A stretch of DNA of 64,000 nucleotides from Umezawaea beigongshangensis (lineage in GTDB: Bacteria > Actinomycetota > Actinomycetes > Mycobacteriales > Pseudonocardiaceae). Positions within the stretch are counted from its first letter, which is position 1; the number at the start of each line of letters is the position of its first letter. The position numbers and the translations under genes are program-made. Positions 36,463-45,816 of this stretch are shown here, one piece after another. Location of the stretch: positions 704,685-768,684 of the forward strand of contig NZ_JAEIOJ010000001.1 in the NCBI RefSeq assembly GCF_016464305.1, written 5' to 3'. The notes under the pieces were generated by a model, which worked only from the letters and a program-made list of their open reading frames with translations, made no database searches and had not been told where the DNA came from.

Positions 36463-37614
36463 TCACAGCCCCAGGTCGCGGGCGATCAGCATCCGCTGGA
36501 CCTCCGACGTGCCCTCGCCGATCTCCAGGATCTTGGCGTCCCGGTAGAAGCGCCCGACCGGGAACTCGTTCATGAACCCGTAGCCGCCGAAGACCTGCGT
36601 GGCGTCCCGCGCGTTGTCCATCGCCGCCTCCGAGGACACGAGCTTGGCGATGGCGGCCTCGCGCTTGAACGGCTCGCCGCGCAGCATCTTCGCGGCGGCG
36701 GCGTAGTAGGCCAGGCGCGCGGTGTGCGTGCGGACCTCCATGTCGGCGATCTTGAACTGGATCGCCTGGTAGGAGCCGATCGGGTGCCCGAACGCCTCGC
36801 GCTCGCCGGCGTAGCGCAGGCACTCGTCCACGCACCCCTGCGCGAGCCCGACCGACAGCGCGGCGATGGCGACGCGGCCCTCGTCCAGCGTCTGGAGGAA
36901 CTGCGCGTACCCGCGTCCGCGCTCGCCGAGCAGGTTCTCCTCCGGCACCCGGCAGTCGTCGAGGGACAGCTCGTGCGTGTCGGAGCAGTTCCAGCCGACC
37001 TTCGAGTACTTCGGCGACACCGAGAAGCCTGGGGTGCCGGACGGCACGAGGATCGTGGAGATCTCCTTCTTGCCGTTCTCCCGCGTGCCGGTGACGGCGG
37101 CGACCGTCACGAACCGGGTGATCGAGGTCCCGGAGTTGGTGATGAACGCCTTGGTGCCGTTGAGCACCCACTGCCCGTCCTCCAGCCGCGCGGTGGTGCG
37201 CAGGGCTCCCGCGTCCGTGCCGCCGCCGGGTTCGGTCAGGCCGAACGCGCCGAGCGCCTCACCCGCGCACAGCGACGGCAGCCAGCGCTCCCGCTGCTCC
37301 CGCGTGCCGAACCGGAACAGGGGCATCGCGCCGAGGGAGACCGCGGCCTCCAGCGTGATGGCCACGGACGAGTCGACCCTGGCCAGCTCCTCCAGGGCGA
37401 GGCAGAGGGCGAAGTACGTGCCGCCCATGCCGCCGTGCTCCTCGGGGAACGGGAGCCCGAACAGACCCGTGCGGCCCATCTTGGCGACGATCTCGTACGG
37501 GAACTCCTCGCGCTGGTAGAGGTCGCCGATGACGGGCGCGACCTCGTCGCGGGCGAACTCCCGCACGGTCTTGCGCAGTGCTTCGTGGTCCTCGTCGAGG
37601 CGGAAGTCCAACAT
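36463..37614 (-). CDS. Acyl-CoA dehydrogenase of the branched-chain catabolic operon
   Basis: 383 residues; ATG at 37614, 3 bp after the carboxylase alpha stop. Typical acyl-CoA dehydrogenase: LTEPGGGTDAG (FAD and substrate binding) and the C-terminal GEGTSEVQRMLIAR. The Glu in GEGTSE is at the medium/short-chain catalytic position, whereas classical isovaleryl-CoA dehydrogenases carry the base on an earlier helix. The order carboxylase beta, alpha, dehydrogenase equals mycobacterial accD1-accA1-fadE19, a leucine/isoleucine branch, so the likely substrate is a short branched acyl-CoA. Cytosolic, FAD-dependent, donates electrons to ETF. Confidence 0.92.
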   Translation of the reverse strand: MLDFRLDEDHEALRKTVREFARDEVAPVIGDLYQREEFPYEIVAKMGRTGLFGLPFPEEHGGMGGTYFALCLALEELARVDSSVAITLEAAVSLGAMPLFRFGTREQRERWLPSLCAGEALGAFGLTEPGGGTDAGALRTTARLEDGQWVLNGTKAFITNSGTSITRFVTVAAVTGTRENGKKEISTILVPSGTPGFSVSPKYSKVGWNCSDTHELSLDDCRVPEENLLGERGRGYAQFLQTLDEGRVAIAALSVGLAQGCVDECLRYAGEREAFGHPIGSYQAIQFKIADMEVRTHTARLAYYAAAAKMLRGEPFKREAAIAKLVSSEAAMDNARDATQVFGGYGFMNEFPVGRFYRDAKILEIGEGTSEVQRMLIARDLGL

Positions 37615-37617
37615 CGG

Positions 37618-39585
37618 TCACTCCTGGTGGGGGACGACGACGGCGAGCGGCTGGCCGAGTGCGACCTGCTGCCCGGGGTGCGCGTGCAGTTCGGTGAGCA
37701 CTCCGTCGATGGGGGCGACGACCGAGTGCTCCATCTTCATGGCCTCGACCACGAGCAGCGGCTGCCCCGCGGTGACGGTGTCGCCGCGGGCGGCGCGCAC
37801 GAGCAGGACGGTGCCGGGCATGGGGCTGACCAGCGGGCCGCCGGTGGCTCCGGCGCCGGCCGATCCGGCCGAGGCGAGCAGCGGGCTCTCCACGAGCGGC
37901 CACGAGCGGCCGTCCGCGCCGAGCCACAGGACGTCGCCGTCGCGGGCGACGGCGTAGCGCCGGCCGCCCACGACCAGTTGCCCGTCGACGGTGGAGACCC
38001 GCGTGCGGACCGGGGTCGCCGCGCCCACGGCCACCTCGGCGTTCTCGGCACGCCCGCGCACCCTGACCTCGACGGCCCCGCGACCGGGGGCGTCGATGCG
38101 CCAGACCGTCCAGGCGTGCTCGCCGAGCCGCCACCCGCCGGGCGCGTCCCACGGATCGCTCCCGGCGACACCCTCCTGCGCCAGCAACCGCTCCAGCCCG
38201 GCGGCGGCGAGCACCTCGTCGGGCACGTCGACCTCGACGAGCGAGTCCAGCTTCCGCTCCACCAGCCCGGTGTCGAGGTTCCCGGCCCGCACGTCCGGGT
38301 CGGCCAGCAGCGCGCGCAGGAAGGGGATGTTGGTGGGAACGCCGAGGACGACCGCGCGGCCGAGCGCGGCGTTCAGCTTCCGCAGCGCGTCGGCGCGGGT
38401 GCGGCCGTGCGCGACGTACTTGGCGAGCATCGGGTCGTAGTCGCTGCCGACCCGCGTGCCGGTGAGCAGCGACGAGTCGATCCGGACGAGGTCGTCGGGC
38501 TCGTGCAGGGCGAGCACGCGCCCGCCCGTGGGCAGGAACCCGCGCGCCGGGTCCTCGGCGTAGACGCGGGCCTCGACGGCGTGCCCGGTGATCCGCACGT
38601 CCTCCTGCGCGAGGTCCAGCGGCTCGCCAGCGGCGACGCGCAGCTGCCACTCCACCAGGTCGATCCCGGTGACGAGCTCGGTCACCGGGTGCTCGACCTG
38701 GAGCCGGGTGTTCATCTCCAGGAAGAAGAACTCGTCGGGCGCGTCGGCGGAGACGATGAACTCGACCGTTCCCGCGCCCCGGTAGTCGACGGCCCGCGCC
38801 GCCTCGACGGCCGCGCGGCCCATCCGCTCGCGGGCGGCGGCGTCCAGCAGCGGCGACGGCGACTCCTCCACGATCTTCTGGTGGCGGCGCTGGAGACTGC
38901 ACTCGCGCTCGCCCAGGTGCAGGACGTGGCCGTGCGCGTCGGCGAGGACCTGGATCTCGACGTGCCGGGGCCGGGAGACGAACCGCTCCACGAGCAGGGT
39001 GTCGTCGCCGAACGACCCGCGCGCCTCGCGCCGGGCCGAGGCGATGGCCTCGCGCAGCCCCTCCGGCCCGGACACCGTCCTCATGCCCTTGCCGCCGCCA
39101 CCGGCGGAGGGCTTCAGCAGCACCGGGTAGCCGATCTCCGCCACGGCCGCGACGAGGTCGTCGTCGGACATGCCCGGCTCGGTGCGGCCCGGCACCACCG
39201 GCACACCGGCCGCCGCGACGGCGAGCTTGGCGCGGATCTTGTCGCCCATCGCGTCGATGGCGTCGGGGGTGGGGCCGACGAACACCAGCCCTGCCTTCTC
39301 GCACGCCCGCGCGAAGTCGGCGTTCTCGGCGAGGAAGCCGTAGCCGGGGTGCACGGCCTGCGCGCCGGTGGCCAGGGCGGCCTCGACGATCCGCTCGGCG
39401 CTCAGGTAGCTCTCGCGCGCGGCCGCGGGACCGATGCGCACGGCGACGTCGGCCTCCCGCACGTGCCGCGCGTCGGCGTCGGCGTCGCTGTGCACGGCGA
39501 CGGAGCGGACGCCCAGCGAGCGCAGTGCCCGCACGACGCGGACCGCGATCTCACCGCGGTTGGCCACGAGAACGCTGTCGAACAT
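37618..39585 (-). CDS. Acyl-CoA carboxylase alpha subunit (biotin carboxylase/biotin carrier), methylcrotonyl-CoA type
   Basis: 655 residues. Biotin carboxylase domain (1-445) with [14 protein letters not shown]-grasp loop, [16 protein letters not shown] and [14 protein letters not shown]; a linker; and a biotin carrier domain ending in VEAMKMEHS (lysine biotinylated). The ATG at 39585 is chosen; a GTG at 39594 overlapping the beta-subunit stop by 4 nt is an alternative start. Partner of the beta subunit just upstream, in an operon like mycobacterial accD1-accA1. Carboxylates an acyl-CoA, most likely 3-methylcrotonyl-CoA in leucine breakdown. Confidence 0.93.
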   Translation of the reverse strand: MFDSVLVANRGEIAVRVVRALRSLGVRSVAVHSDADADARHVREADVAVRIGPAAARESYLSAERIVEAALATGAQAVHPGYGFLAENADFARACEKAGLVFVGPTPDAIDAMGDKIRAKLAVAAAGVPVVPGRTEPGMSDDDLVAAVAEIGYPVLLKPSAGGGGKGMRTVSGPEGLREAIASARREARGSFGDDTLLVERFVSRPRHVEIQVLADAHGHVLHLGERECSLQRRHQKIVEESPSPLLDAAARERMGRAAVEAARAVDYRGAGTVEFIVSADAPDEFFFLEMNTRLQVEHPVTELVTGIDLVEWQLRVAAGEPLDLAQEDVRITGHAVEARVYAEDPARGFLPTGGRVLALHEPDDLVRIDSSLLTGTRVGSDYDPMLAKYVAHGRTRADALRKLNAALGRAVVLGVPTNIPFLRALLADPDVRAGNLDTGLVERKLDSLVEVDVPDEVLAAAGLERLLAQEGVAGSDPWDAPGGWRLGEHAWTVWRIDAPGRGAVEVRVRGRAENAEVAVGAATPVRTRVSTVDGQLVVGGRRYAVARDGDVLWLGADGRSWPLVESPLLASAGSAGAGATGGPLVSPMPGTVLLVRAARGDTVTAGQPLLVVEAMKMEHSVVAPIDGVLTELHAHPGQQVALGQPLAVVVPHQE

Positions 39586-39590
39586 GCCGC

Positions 39591-41195
39591 TCACATCCGG
39601 AAGACGCCGAAACCGGCTGGTTGCAGCGGCGCGTTGGCCGCGGTGGACAGGGCCAGCCCGAGGACGGTGCGGGTGTCGAGGGGGTCGATCACACCGTCGT
39701 CCCACAGCCGGGCGGTCGAGTAGTAGGGGTTGCCCTGCTCCTCGTACTGCTGGCGGACGGGCGCCTTGAACGCCTCCTCGTCCTCGGCCGACCACTCGTC
39801 GCCGAGCTGGTCGCGCCGCACGGTGGCCAGCACGGACGCCGCCTGCTCACCGCCCATGACGGAGATGCGGGCGTTCGGCCACATCCACAGGAAGCGGGGC
39901 GAGTAGGCCCGGCCGCACATCGAGTAGTTGCCCGCGCCGAAGGAACCGCCGATCACGACGGTGAACTTGGGCACGCGGGCGCACGCCACTGCGGTGACCA
40001 TCTTCGCGCCGTGCTTGGCGATGCCCGCCGCCTCGTACTCGCGGCCGACCATGAAACCGCTGATGTTCTGCAGGAACAGCAGCGGGATGCCGCGCTGGTC
40101 GCAGAGCTGGACGAAGTGCGCGCCCTTCAGGGCTGACTCGCCGAACAGGACGCCGTTGTTGGCGACGATCCCGACCGGGTGACCGTGGACGCGGGCGAAC
40201 CCGGTGACCAGCGTCGTCCCGTACTCGCTCTTGAACTCGGCGAACCGGCTGCCGTCGACGAGGCGGGCGATCACCTCGCGCACGTCGTAGGGGGTGCGGC
40301 TGTCGGTGGGGACGACGCCGTACAGCTCGGCGGGGTCGGCCACCGGCTCCTCGGGCGGCTCGACCGCCCAGGGCCGCTGCGCGCGCGGACCGAGGGTGCT
40401 GACGATGCTGCGCACGATGCGCAGGGCGTGCGGGTCGTCGTCCGCGAGGTGGTCGGTGACGCCGGAGGTGCGCGAGTGCAGCAGTCCGCCGCCCAGCTCC
40501 TCGGCGGTGACGACCTCGCCGGTCGCGGCCTTCACCAGCGGCGGGCCGCCCAGGAAGATCGTGCCCTGGTCGCGGACGATCACGGCCTCGTCGCTCATCG
40601 CGGGCACGTAGGCGCCGCCCGCCGTGCACGAGCCGAGGACGGCGGCGATCTGCGGAACGCCCCGCGCGGACATCGTGGCCTGGTTGAAGAAGATCCGGCC
40701 GAAGTGGTCGCGGTCGGGGAACACCTCGTCCTGGCGGGGCAGGAACGCGCCGCCGGAGTCGACCAGGTAGACGCACGGGAGGTGGTTGTGCAGCGCGACC
40801 TCCTGGGCGCGCAGGTGCTTCTTGACCGTCATCGGGTAGTAGGTGCCGCCCTTGACGGTGGCGTCGTTGGCGACGACCACGCACTCGCGGCCGGAGATCC
40901 GGCCGACACCGGTGATGACGCCGGCGGCGGGCGCCTGGCCGCCGTAGAGGCCGTCGGCGGCCAGCGGGGACAGCTCCAGGAACGGCGAGCCGGGGTCCAC
41001 GAGCGAGTCGACGCGGTCGCGGGGCAGCAGCTTGCCCCGGTCCACGTGCCGCTGCCTGGCCCTCTCGGGTCCGCCTCGCGCGGCGGTGGCGAGCTTCGCG
41101 CGCAGCTCGTCGGCCAGCGCGGCGTGCTCCTCGCTGTAGCGCTGGAACGCCTCGCTCGACGGGTCGGCGGCGCTGCGCAGGACTGGCGCGTCCAT
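39591..41195 (-). CDS. Acyl-CoA carboxylase beta subunit (carboxyltransferase), methylcrotonyl-CoA type
   Basis: 534 residues; ATG 41195 with GAGGAGC SD. Carboxyltransferase halves with [16 protein letters not shown] and, later, [24 protein letters not shown] and [35 protein letters not shown] split across the C-terminal half; the last block is characteristic of methylcrotonyl-CoA carboxylase beta (MCCB/LiuB). First gene of the operon. Two copies of a 16-bp palindrome lie at 41214-41259, directly upstream, so it is very likely controlled by the TetR at 42326. Confidence 0.93.
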   Translation of the reverse strand: MDAPVLRSAADPSSEAFQRYSEEHAALADELRAKLATAARGGPERARQRHVDRGKLLPRDRVDSLVDPGSPFLELSPLAADGLYGGQAPAAGVITGVGRISGRECVVVANDATVKGGTYYPMTVKKHLRAQEVALHNHLPCVYLVDSGGAFLPRQDEVFPDRDHFGRIFFNQATMSARGVPQIAAVLGSCTAGGAYVPAMSDEAVIVRDQGTIFLGGPPLVKAATGEVVTAEELGGGLLHSRTSGVTDHLADDDPHALRIVRSIVSTLGPRAQRPWAVEPPEEPVADPAELYGVVPTDSRTPYDVREVIARLVDGSRFAEFKSEYGTTLVTGFARVHGHPVGIVANNGVLFGESALKGAHFVQLCDQRGIPLLFLQNISGFMVGREYEAAGIAKHGAKMVTAVACARVPKFTVVIGGSFGAGNYSMCGRAYSPRFLWMWPNARISVMGGEQAASVLATVRRDQLGDEWSAEDEEAFKAPVRQQYEEQGNPYYSTARLWDDGVIDPLDTRTVLGLALSTAANAPLQPAGFGVFRM

Positions 41196-41213
41196 GTGCT
41201 CCTCGCGGGTGAA

Positions 41214-41229
41214 GTTAGCGTTCGTTAAC
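41214..41229 (-). promoter_or_regulatory. TetR-type operator, copy 1
   Basis: GTTAGCGTTCGTTAAC, inverted repeat GTTA(G/A)...TTAAC, 18 bp before the carboxylase start. Confidence 0.72.
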
Positions 41230-41243
41230 TCCGTTGCCGTGAT

Positions 41244-41259
41244 GTTAGTCGACGTTAAC
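41244..41259 (-). promoter_or_regulatory. TetR-type operator, copy 2
   Basis: GTTAGTCGACGTTAAC, same 16-bp architecture, starting 30 bp from copy 1, i.e. on nearly the same helix face. Confidence 0.72.
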
Positions 41260-41275
41260 ACATCCGTCCACGACG

Positions 41276-41310
41276 AGGGCCGGGCCGGACGCGCGGTCCG
41301 GCCCGGCCCT
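41276..41310 (-). terminator. Hairpin terminator of the SGNH hydrolase gene
   Basis: Perfect 15-bp stem (arms 41276-41290 and 41296-41310), 5-nt loop, 15 bp past the SGNH stop and before the carboxylase promoter, insulating the two units. Confidence 0.85.
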
Positions 41311-41325
41311 CACCCGTTCGAGCGA

Positions 41326-42120
41326 TCAGCCCGCCGCGGCCGCGAACAGCGGGAGGTATCCGTTCGCCTGACCCGCCCTGTTCGGGTGGTAGGACTCCTC
41401 CACCGGCCAGCTCAGGCTGTTGAGCCACCAGCTCGGCGAGCAGATCTCGTGGCCGGTGAACGCGGTGCGCACGTCCTGGAACGTGAACGACCGCGCGGCC
41501 GCCCGCTGGGCGACGACCTGCGCCAGCACGTCGGCGGAGGAGTTGATGGCCGACCGCTTGGTGTTGCTCATCCCCACGGCGCACGAACCGGGCACCTGGT
41601 ACATCCGCGGATAGCCGAGCACGACGACCTTCGCCGAGGGGGCACGGCCCCTGATGGTCGAGTAGACGTCGTCCAGCAGCGCCGGGAGCGTGTTCTGCGC
41701 GTAGGACTTGGCGGTGTTCGTCCGGTTGACGCAGTCCTGGTCCGTGCCCAGGGTGCAGGTGGTGATGACGTCGACGAAGCCGGCGTCGTTCCCGCCGATC
41801 GAGATGCTGACGAGCGTGGTCGAGGCGGACAGGGCGCCCACCTGGTTGGCGAGCACGTCACCGGTCCGCGCGCCGGAGCAGGCGACGAAGGCGAACGAGG
41901 CCGGGGCGCGGGACGCCGCCCAGAGGGCGGGATAGGCGTGGGAGCTGCGCTTGCAGTTCCCGCTCGACGGGTCGTAGCTGCCGGTGCCGACTCCCGAGGA
42001 GTAGGAATCGCCCAGGGCGACGTAGTGGGTCGCGGCGGGTGCCGCCGCGGCGGCGGGCGCTGACGCGAAGACCGCCGCCACGGCCAGGACCGCGGCGGCG
42101 AGAGGAGGAACGAGGCGCAT
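41326..42120 (-). CDS. Secreted SGNH/GDSL lipase-esterase
   Basis: 264 residues; ATG 42120 with CGGGAG SD. Signal peptide of about 28 residues (AAAVLAVAAVFASAPAAAAA). SGNH blocks: GDSYSSG (nucleophile Ser 39), Gly in a YPRMY-flanking block, IGGNDAGF and the catalytic His in SYHPNRAGQ. Six Cys, fitting the three disulfides of Streptomyces extracellular lipases. Secreted hydrolase of lipid esters, with unknown natural substrate. Lies between the carboxylase operon and its TetR gene but has its own terminator. Confidence 0.93.
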   Translation of the reverse strand: MRLVPPLAAAVLAVAAVFASAPAAAAAPAATHYVALGDSYSSGVGTGSYDPSSGNCKRSSHAYPALWAASRAPASFAFVACSGARTGDVLANQVGALSASTTLVSISIGGNDAGFVDVITTCTLGTDQDCVNRTNTAKSYAQNTLPALLDDVYSTIRGRAPSAKVVVLGYPRMYQVPGSCAVGMSNTKRSAINSSADVLAQVVAQRAAARSFTFQDVRTAFTGHEICSPSWWLNSLSWPVEESYHPNRAGQANGYLPLFAAAAG

Positions 42121-42295
42121 CGAGGGCTCCCGAGGGGGTGACGCGGGGGGTGTGACGCAGGGCACTTCCCGTGTTACCAGGCGGTGAGCCCTTTCCGGAA
42201 CAGATGCGTGAAGAGTTAACGACTTGGCGTAGAAAACCGACGAGAACTGCCGTCCACCAGCGGATCAACGCTCGTCGACGCACGGGTGAACGAAA

Positions 42296-42311
42296 GTTAG
42301 TGGGCGCTAAC
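42296..42311 (+). promoter_or_regulatory. TetR-type operator, copy 3 (autoregulatory)
   Basis: GTTAGTGGGCGCTAAC, perfect GTTAG/CTAAC arms, 14 bp before the TetR start. Same 16-bp architecture as the two sites in front of the carboxylase operon. A half-site GTTAACG is also present at 42215. Confidence 0.72.
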
Positions 42312-42325
42312 ACGACGCGTCTACG

Positions 42326-42946
42326 ATGGGCGCCGTGCCCCCACCAGGAGACGCCAGACCGACCCGTCGCGACCAGATCCTGACCGCGGCAGCCGAACTC
42401 TTCGCCAGGCACGGCTTCCACGGCGTCGGGATCGACGACATCGGCGCGGCCGTCGGGATCTCCGGCCCCGCGCTGTACCGGCACTTCCGCAGCAAGGACG
42501 CCATGCTCGGCGAGATGCTGACCTCGATCAGCGAACGCCTGCTCGACGGCGGCCAGAGCCGCGTGGAGGCGTCGCCCGACCCGGCGCAGGCGCTGCGCGC
42601 CCTCGTGCACTGGCACGTCGAGTTCGCCCTCGACGATCCCGCGCTGATCACCGTGCAGGCCCGCAACCTGGCGAACCTGACCGACCCGGACCGCAGGCGC
42701 GTGCGCGCGCTGCAACGCCGCTACGTCGAGGTCTGGGTCGAGACGATCCGCAAGACCGTGTCCGGCGTGGACGAGCCGACCGCGCGCGCCGCCGCGCACG
42801 CCGTGTTCGGGCTCATCAACTCCACCCCGCACAGCTCGCACCTCGACCGCGCCCAGATGGCCGAACTGCTGGGCCGGATGGCGCTGGCCGCCCTCACGAC
42901 CGCCGGCGTGCTGGAGGACGAGCTGACGCCGGTGTCCGGCCGCTGA
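42326..42946 (+). CDS. TetR-family repressor of the branched-chain acyl-CoA operon (BkaR-like)
   Basis: 206 residues, ATG 42326 (GTG 42335 alternative). TetR helix-turn-helix in residues 14-60 (ILTAAAELFARHGFHGVGIDDIGAAVGISGPALYRHFRSKD split), then a helical ligand domain ending ALTTAGVLEDEL. Mycobacteria have a TetR repressor, BkaR, near accD1-accA1-fadE19; the nearby operon here has the same gene order, and three matched operators link this TetR with it. The ligand is presumably an acyl-CoA intermediate. Identity with BkaR is inference from context. Confidence 0.9.
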   Translation: MGAVPPPGDARPTRRDQILTAAAELFARHGFHGVGIDDIGAAVGISGPALYRHFRSKDAMLGEMLTSISERLLDGGQSRVEASPDPAQALRALVHWHVEFALDDPALITVQARNLANLTDPDRRRVRALQRRYVEVWVETIRKTVSGVDEPTARAAAHAVFGLINSTPHSSHLDRAQMAELLGRMALAALTTAGVLEDELTPVSGR

Positions 42947-42950
42947 CCCA

Positions 42951-42976
42951 CCCGCCCCACCAGCGGGACTGGCGGG
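42951..42976 (+). terminator. Weak hairpin terminator after the TetR gene
   Basis: CCCGCC at 42951 pairs with GGCGGG ending at 42976, with an inner CCAG/CTGG stem and a three-base bulge. Confidence 0.4.
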
Positions 42977-43008
42977 CTGCCGACACCCTTCCGTAACCTG
43001 GCTCACCA

Positions 43009-45195
43009 ATGAGCCAAGCGCGAGTGAATACCCGCGTCATCGTCCGGTCACACCCGATGTGGCCGGGAACACGTCTGCTCCACCGGCTGCCGACCTGGTC
43101 GAGGGTCGTCCTGGTGGCTCTCGCGGTGTTCGTGTGCGGTGTCGTCGCATCCCGTCCGGCCGGCGCGACCGACGAGCAGGTGCTCGGCGGCGACGTCGCC
43201 GCCGCGTCCCGCGCGGTGGACGCCCTCGCCCTGCCGAGCGCCGACCACGACCCGCGTGCGGAGTTCCCGCACGACTTCGCGGCCGTGCAGAACACGACAC
43301 CGGAACCGGTCGTGGCGCCGGACGGGACGCTGCGCGCCGTGCACGTGGGGGGCGGCTGCTCCGGACCCGCCGGGGACACCGAGTGGGACTTCGGCACGGC
43401 CTGCCGCGCGCACGACCTCGGCTACGACCTGCTGCGCTACGCGGAGAGCAAGGGCCAGCCGCTCGGTCCCGACGCGCGCCGCAAGCTCGACGCGCGGCTG
43501 TCCACCGACATGCACGCGCAGTGCGAGGCCAACCCGCGGGGCTCCGGCGTGCGCTGCCACGCCGTCGCGCAGCTCTACTCCGCCGGACTCGGCTTCAACT
43601 CGTGGCGGCAGCGCTGGGGCCCGCCGGGGCACGAACCGGTGCTCGCCTGGGGCTTCGGCATCGCCGTCGTGGTGTTCCTGCTGGTGGCGCGGCTGCCCGG
43701 CGCGCGCCGCCGCGAGCCCGATCCGGCCCCGGCGCAGAGCGCGGCCTTCACGCCGCGGCCCGCGGTGCAGGACCGCTTCGCCACGTTCCTGCGGCTGGGC
43801 AGCCTCGCGCTCGTCGTGCTCGGCCAGTCGCTGCTGACCGTCCTGTACTGGGGCGGGATCAGCGCGAACTGGCTGTGGCTGCTGACCTGGGTGCTCCAGG
43901 CGGTGCCGGTGTTCTTCTTCGCGGGCGGGCACGCGAACCTGCTGGCCTGGCAGGCCGTGCGGGACGACCAGGGCGGCTACGGCCGGTACCTCGCCGGCCG
44001 CATCTCCTGGCTGATGCGTCCGATGCTCGCGTTCGTGCTGGCCTGGCTCGTTCTGCCGCTGCCGCTGCAACTGCTCGACGCGCCGCAGGTGCGGGTGGAC
44101 GCGTTCAGCCGCATGATCGCCTACCCGCTGTGGTTCCTGTCGCTCTACCTCGTCGGGGTCGCCCTCACCCCGCTCGCGGCGTGGCTGCACGGACGGGTGC
44201 GGCTGGTCACGCCCCTGGCGCTGCTCGCGGCGATGGTCGTCGCCGACACGGCGCGGGCGTGGCTGCACTGGCGCACGGGCGGTTACCTGAACCTCCTGCT
44301 GGGCGCGCTGTTCCTCCAGCAGATCGGGTTCTTCTACGCCGACGGCAGCCTGCTGCGGGTGTCCCGGCGCGCGCTGGTCGCGCTCGCCGCGCTGACCCCG
44401 CCCGCGCTGGGCGTGCTGATCGCGTTCGGCGGCTACCCGCGCACGATGATGACCACCCCCGGCGAGGCGCTGTCCAACGTCAGCCCGCCCACGATCTGCC
44501 TGCTCGTGCTGGGTCTCGGCCAGATCTGCCTGGTGGTCGCGCAGCGCGACCGCGTGTCGGCGTGGCTGCACGGGCACCGGCCGTGGAGCGTCGTCGCGTT
44601 CACCCGCTCCGCGCCGATGACCGTCTACCTCGGCTACCTCACGGTCCTGGCGGCCGTCGTGGGGCTGCTCGGGGTGCTCGACGGGCCCGCCCCCGCCGCG
44701 CTGACCGTCGCCGAGTGGCTGTCCCGGCCGCGCTGGATCACCGGCCTCGTCGTGCTGCTCGTGCCGCTGCTGCTGTTCTTCCACCGCTTCGAGCGGCACG
44801 CCCACCACTTCCCCGGCACGCGCTCCCGCGTGGAGGAGTCCCACCGCGGCAGGCTGGCCGCCGTCCTGGGCGTGCTGTTCGGCGCGCTGGGGCTGCTGGG
44901 GTTCGTCACGACGGGCTTCTCCGGGGGCAGCGGGACGCTCGTGGTGCTGCCGGTGGACACCCTCCAGAACCTGATCCACCTGCTGCTCGGCTGGTACCTC
45001 GTGCACAGCGCCCGCGCGGGCACCTGCCACGCGCGACTGCCGTGGATGCTCACCGCGGTCGCCTGCGTGCCGCCGCTGCTGTCGCCGGAGTCGAACGCGG
45101 CCTGCCTGCTGCTGCACGGCGCCGTGATCGTGGTGGCGCTGGCGGCCGCCGTCCCGCGCGGGGCGACCGGGATGAGCAGCGTCACGCCTTCGTGA
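43009..45195 (+). CDS. Prokaryotic phospholipase A2 fused to an AT3-like polytopic membrane domain
   Basis: 728 residues. A hydrophobic segment at 31-48 (signal or anchor) precedes a secreted-type prokaryotic PLA2 domain (about 110-200): CSGPAGDTEWDFGTACRAHDLGYD, with the His-Asp dyad at 135-136 and four conserved-position Cys (117, 132, 172, 183). From 215 to about 640 there are ten or so membrane helices resembling acyltransferase-3 family (FFFAGGHANLLAW; WLHGHRPWSVV). The last 90 residues include DTLQNLIHLLLGWYLVHS, like DUF4383. The product probably exposes the PLA2 domain outside and could couple phospholipid deacylation with acyl transfer. Likely -10 TAACCT at 42994. Fusion visible directly; function inferred. 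Confidence 0.85.
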   Translation: MSQARVNTRVIVRSHPMWPGTRLLHRLPTWSRVVLVALAVFVCGVVASRPAGATDEQVLGGDVAAASRAVDALALPSADHDPRAEFPHDFAAVQNTTPEPVVAPDGTLRAVHVGGGCSGPAGDTEWDFGTACRAHDLGYDLLRYAESKGQPLGPDARRKLDARLSTDMHAQCEANPRGSGVRCHAVAQLYSAGLGFNSWRQRWGPPGHEPVLAWGFGIAVVVFLLVARLPGARRREPDPAPAQSAAFTPRPAVQDRFATFLRLGSLALVVLGQSLLTVLYWGGISANWLWLLTWVLQAVPVFFFAGGHANLLAWQAVRDDQGGYGRYLAGRISWLMRPMLAFVLAWLVLPLPLQLLDAPQVRVDAFSRMIAYPLWFLSLYLVGVALTPLAAWLHGRVRLVTPLALLAAMVVADTARAWLHWRTGGYLNLLLGALFLQQIGFFYADGSLLRVSRRALVALAALTPPALGVLIAFGGYPRTMMTTPGEALSNVSPPTICLLVLGLGQICLVVAQRDRVSAWLHGHRPWSVVAFTRSAPMTVYLGYLTVLAAVVGLLGVLDGPAPAALTVAEWLSRPRWITGLVVLLVPLLLFFHRFERHAHHFPGTRSRVEESHRGRLAAVLGVLFGALGLLGFVTTGFSGGSGTLVVLPVDTLQNLIHLLLGWYLVHSARAGTCHARLPWMLTAVACVPPLLSPESNAACLLLHGAVIVVALAAAVPRGATGMSSVTPS

Positions 45196-45315
45196 TGATC
45201 CACGAGGTCACGCGTCCGTGATCGCGACGCGCCCCCCGCTCGGCGTTGCGACGTGCGAGAGTCAACCGGTAGGCAGAGTTCTGTACGCCCGGACCTCCTG
45301 GTGGAAGATGAGCTG

Positions 45316-45816
45316 ATGCACCCGCAGCAAGATCCAGACCGCTGGTCGCGCCTGACGGCGGTGGCCGGCGAGGCGCTGGCCGCGGCCAGCGCCGGCGAGG
45401 ACGCTGTCGCGGTCGATCTCGTGACGGGGTACCTCAGCGGCTCCCCCGAGGGCGACGAGGAGATCAGCGAGCTGGTGCTCCTGCTGTTCGCGGAGTGCAG
45501 CGGCATGGTGTCCGAGCTCGGCTCCGGCGGGGCCACACCGGTGAAGATGCAGGTGTTCGACGAGGACGGCCAGGAGGTGCCGATCGACGACGCCGACCCG
45601 CCGGTGCGGACCGCGATCCGCACCCTGCTGGCCGAGGTGCACGGCGATCAGGAGGCCGCAGCCGAGCAGATCGAGATCGCCCTGGCCAACGGCGCTCCGC
45701 AGGAGCTGGCCACGGTGGTGCTCCAGGCGCTGCGCTGGACGCTCAAGCTGGCGGTGGAGTGCCGCACGAGGGACCTGCCGGTGCCGCCCTGGATCGCGAC
45801 GTCGCTGGAGGAGTGA
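45316..45816 (+). CDS. Hypothetical protein, acidic, 166 aa
   Basis: ATG 45316 with GGAAG upstream; a GTG at 45253 is possible. Acidic, helical sequence without signal peptide or membrane segment; block [14 protein letters not shown] and a C-terminal helical region ([24 protein letters not shown]). No family recognised. The 3' end overlaps the end of the convergent metX by 74 bp. Confidence 0.7.
   Translation: MHPQQDPDRWSRLTAVAGEALAAASAGEDAVAVDLVTGYLSGSPEGDEEISELVLLLFAECSGMVSELGSGGATPVKMQVFDEDGQEVPIDDADPPVRTAIRTLLAEVHGDQEAAAEQIEIALANGAPQELATVVLQALRWTLKLAVECRTRDLPVPPWIATSLEE

Noticed and set aside
35869..39723. 1284-codon plus-strand open frame
   Set aside because: Antisense shadow of the carboxylase operon; real domains lie on the minus strand.
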